Source of the DNA: Candidatus Acetothermia bacterium
GTDB taxonomy: Bacteria > Bipolaricaulota > Bipolaricaulia > UBA7950
Direction of reading: 5' to 3'
Assembly: GCA_003535305.1 (NCBI GenBank)
Contig: DOHL01000047.1
Location: forward strand, 1 to 7,239
Length of the DNA: 7,239 nucleotides
The notes under the pieces were generated by a model. That model did not search any database, was not told the origin of the DNA, and saw nothing but the letters and a program-made list of their open reading frames with translations. The stretch's first letter is position 1. Each line of letters starts with the position of its first letter. The position numbers were made by a program, and so were the translations under genes. Positions 6,447-7,239 of this stretch are shown here, piece after piece.

Positions 6447-7239
6447 CATAATTCTTTGAATTCCAGCGGAACAGGCGATGTAAACTTCATCCATTCTTTG
6501 GTTTGCGGATGAAAAATAGCAAGGCGCCAGGAATGAAGAAAGAGACGAGTTGCCTTGGTGCCCCCGTAAAGAGCATCACCGTGGACCGGATGGCCGATAT
6601 GGCTCATATGGACTCGTATCTGATGCGTCCGCCCGCTCTTGGGCATTATAAGGAGAAGAGTCTGTTTTACCGATCGCTTCAGCACACGGAACTCAGTTTG
6701 AGAGCTCCGTCCTTCTGTAACGACCGCCATCCGCCACGGCCGCTTGATATCACGACCGACCGGACTGTCAATCATACCTTCCTCTTCGGCGATTACTCCG
6801 TCGACTACTGCAAGGTATCTTTTGACTACCTGGCGCACGGCAAATTGCTGTTTAAGGTCTTCCATGGCCGCGCTTGTCAATGCCACTACCATTACACCGC
6901 TCGTCTCTTTGTCCAACCGATGGACAATCCCGGGGCGAACCGGGTCGTCTCCTGCCGGCAATTTTTGCTCCATGAGAAGTCCTTCCACCAGAGTCACTGC
7001 TTCGGTCCCTGCCCCTGGATGGACAACCAAACCGGGCGGTTTATCTACAACAAGGATATCATTGTCCTTATGGATGATCGTGATATCCAACGGTCGCGGC
7101 ACGAGGAGCGGACGCTCCATCTTCTTCCAAATGATCCGTTCTCCTCCTTGCAAAACAAATGACGGCTTGAGTGTTTTCGGTACCACAGTTTTACCTGTTA
7201 CAGCAGGATGGCGGCACAGAGCCTTGGAATGGCGGCACA
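6437..7239 (-). CDS. RluD-like (RluA family) 23S rRNA pseudouridine synthase, 5' end outside window
   Basis: The frame is open from the TGA at 6437 to the window edge (266 complete codons). A GTG at 7184-7186 is internal: residues upstream of it continue the S4 RNA-binding domain, whose end reads KPSFVLQGGERI. The catalytic domain follows, with DILVVDKPPGLVVHPG and the active-site motif HRLDKETSG (Asp codon at 6911-6913). Further on are VKRYLAVVDG, KSGRTHQIRVHMSHIGHPVHGD and LHSWRL. These are hallmarks of the RluC/RluD branch, which converts specific uridines of 23S rRNA to pseudouridine in the cytoplasm. Full-length relatives are about 300-325 residues, so some 40-60 residues are missing here. 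RluC, RluD or YlyB specificity cannot be told from this fragment. It lies 191 nt upstream of hflK on the same strand. Confidence 0.93.
   Translation of the reverse strand, partial: CRHSKALCRHPAVTGKTVVPKTLKPSFVLQGGERIIWKKMERPLLVPRPLDITIIHKDNDILVVDKPPGLVVHPGAGTEAVTLVEGLLMEQKLPAGDDPVRPGIVHRLDKETSGVMVVALTSAAMEDLKQQFAVRQVVKRYLAVVDGVIAEEEGMIDSPVGRDIKRPWRMAVVTEGRSSQTEFRVLKRSVKQTLLLIMPKSGRTHQIRVHMSHIGHPVHGDALYGGTKATRLFLHSWRLAIFHPQTKEWMKFTSPVPLEFKELCAA
7208..7239. repeat. 11-bp direct repeat, 21-bp period
   Basis: ATGGCGGCACA occurs at 7208-7218 and 7229-7239, ending at the window edge. The period is seven codons, and in the pseudouridine synthase frame each copy encodes Cys-Arg-His. It may continue beyond the window or be a small in-frame duplication within the S4 domain. 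Confidence 0.35.

Noticed and set aside
6503..7162. 219-codon open frame antisense to the RluD-like gene
   Set aside because: The minus-strand frame carries the catalytic HRLDKETSG and other family motifs. The antisense frame is a by-product of codon composition.
1..7239. tRNA, rRNA, CRISPR array, complete insertion sequence, phage or defence genes
   Set aside because: None of the expected sequence patterns was seen on either strand.

Overview
The window (about 50% GC by eye) comes from a diderm (Gram-negative-type) bacterium. It encodes a very large secreted outer-membrane beta-barrel protein with a terminal phenylalanine, together with the inner-membrane HflK/HflC pair. The lineage cannot be fixed from this sequence. 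The large protein has the look of SprA-like or otherwise uncharacterised giant barrels known from Bacteroidetes relatives and deep candidate phyla, but this is an impression, not a placement.

Layout. Positions 1-269 are non-coding. They hold a pyrimidine-rich stretch with a tandem heptamer repeat, a candidate sigma70-type promoter and a weak ribosome binding site. Positions 270-4223 (+) encode a 1317-residue outer-membrane protein. In order it has a signal peptide, an N-terminal beta-rich domain, a helix-rich segment, two tandem SprA-like modules, a few barrel-like strands, a beta-propeller of about seven blades, and a C-terminal barrel of roughly two dozen strands. Positions 4224-4377 separate convergent genes and contain an imperfect 31-nt hairpin.

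On the minus strand, hflC (4378-5253) and hflK (5253-6245) form a tightly coupled pair with a TAATG stop/start overlap. They are probably driven from a promoter near 6291-6320, with a small hairpin that partly covers the hflK ribosome binding site. Further upstream, 6437-7239 (-) is an RluD-like 23S rRNA pseudouridine synthase. Its reading frame stays open to the window edge, so its S4 RNA-binding domain is cut off.

How they fit together. HflK and HflC would form the inner-membrane SPFH complex that binds and modulates the FtsH protease; ftsH is not in the window. The RluD-like enzyme is a housekeeping ribosome modifier and need not be functionally linked. The large outer-membrane protein is transcribed convergently and is probably an independent unit. 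It is the least ordinary object here, because a regulator-type beta-propeller seems to be inserted between barrel strands.
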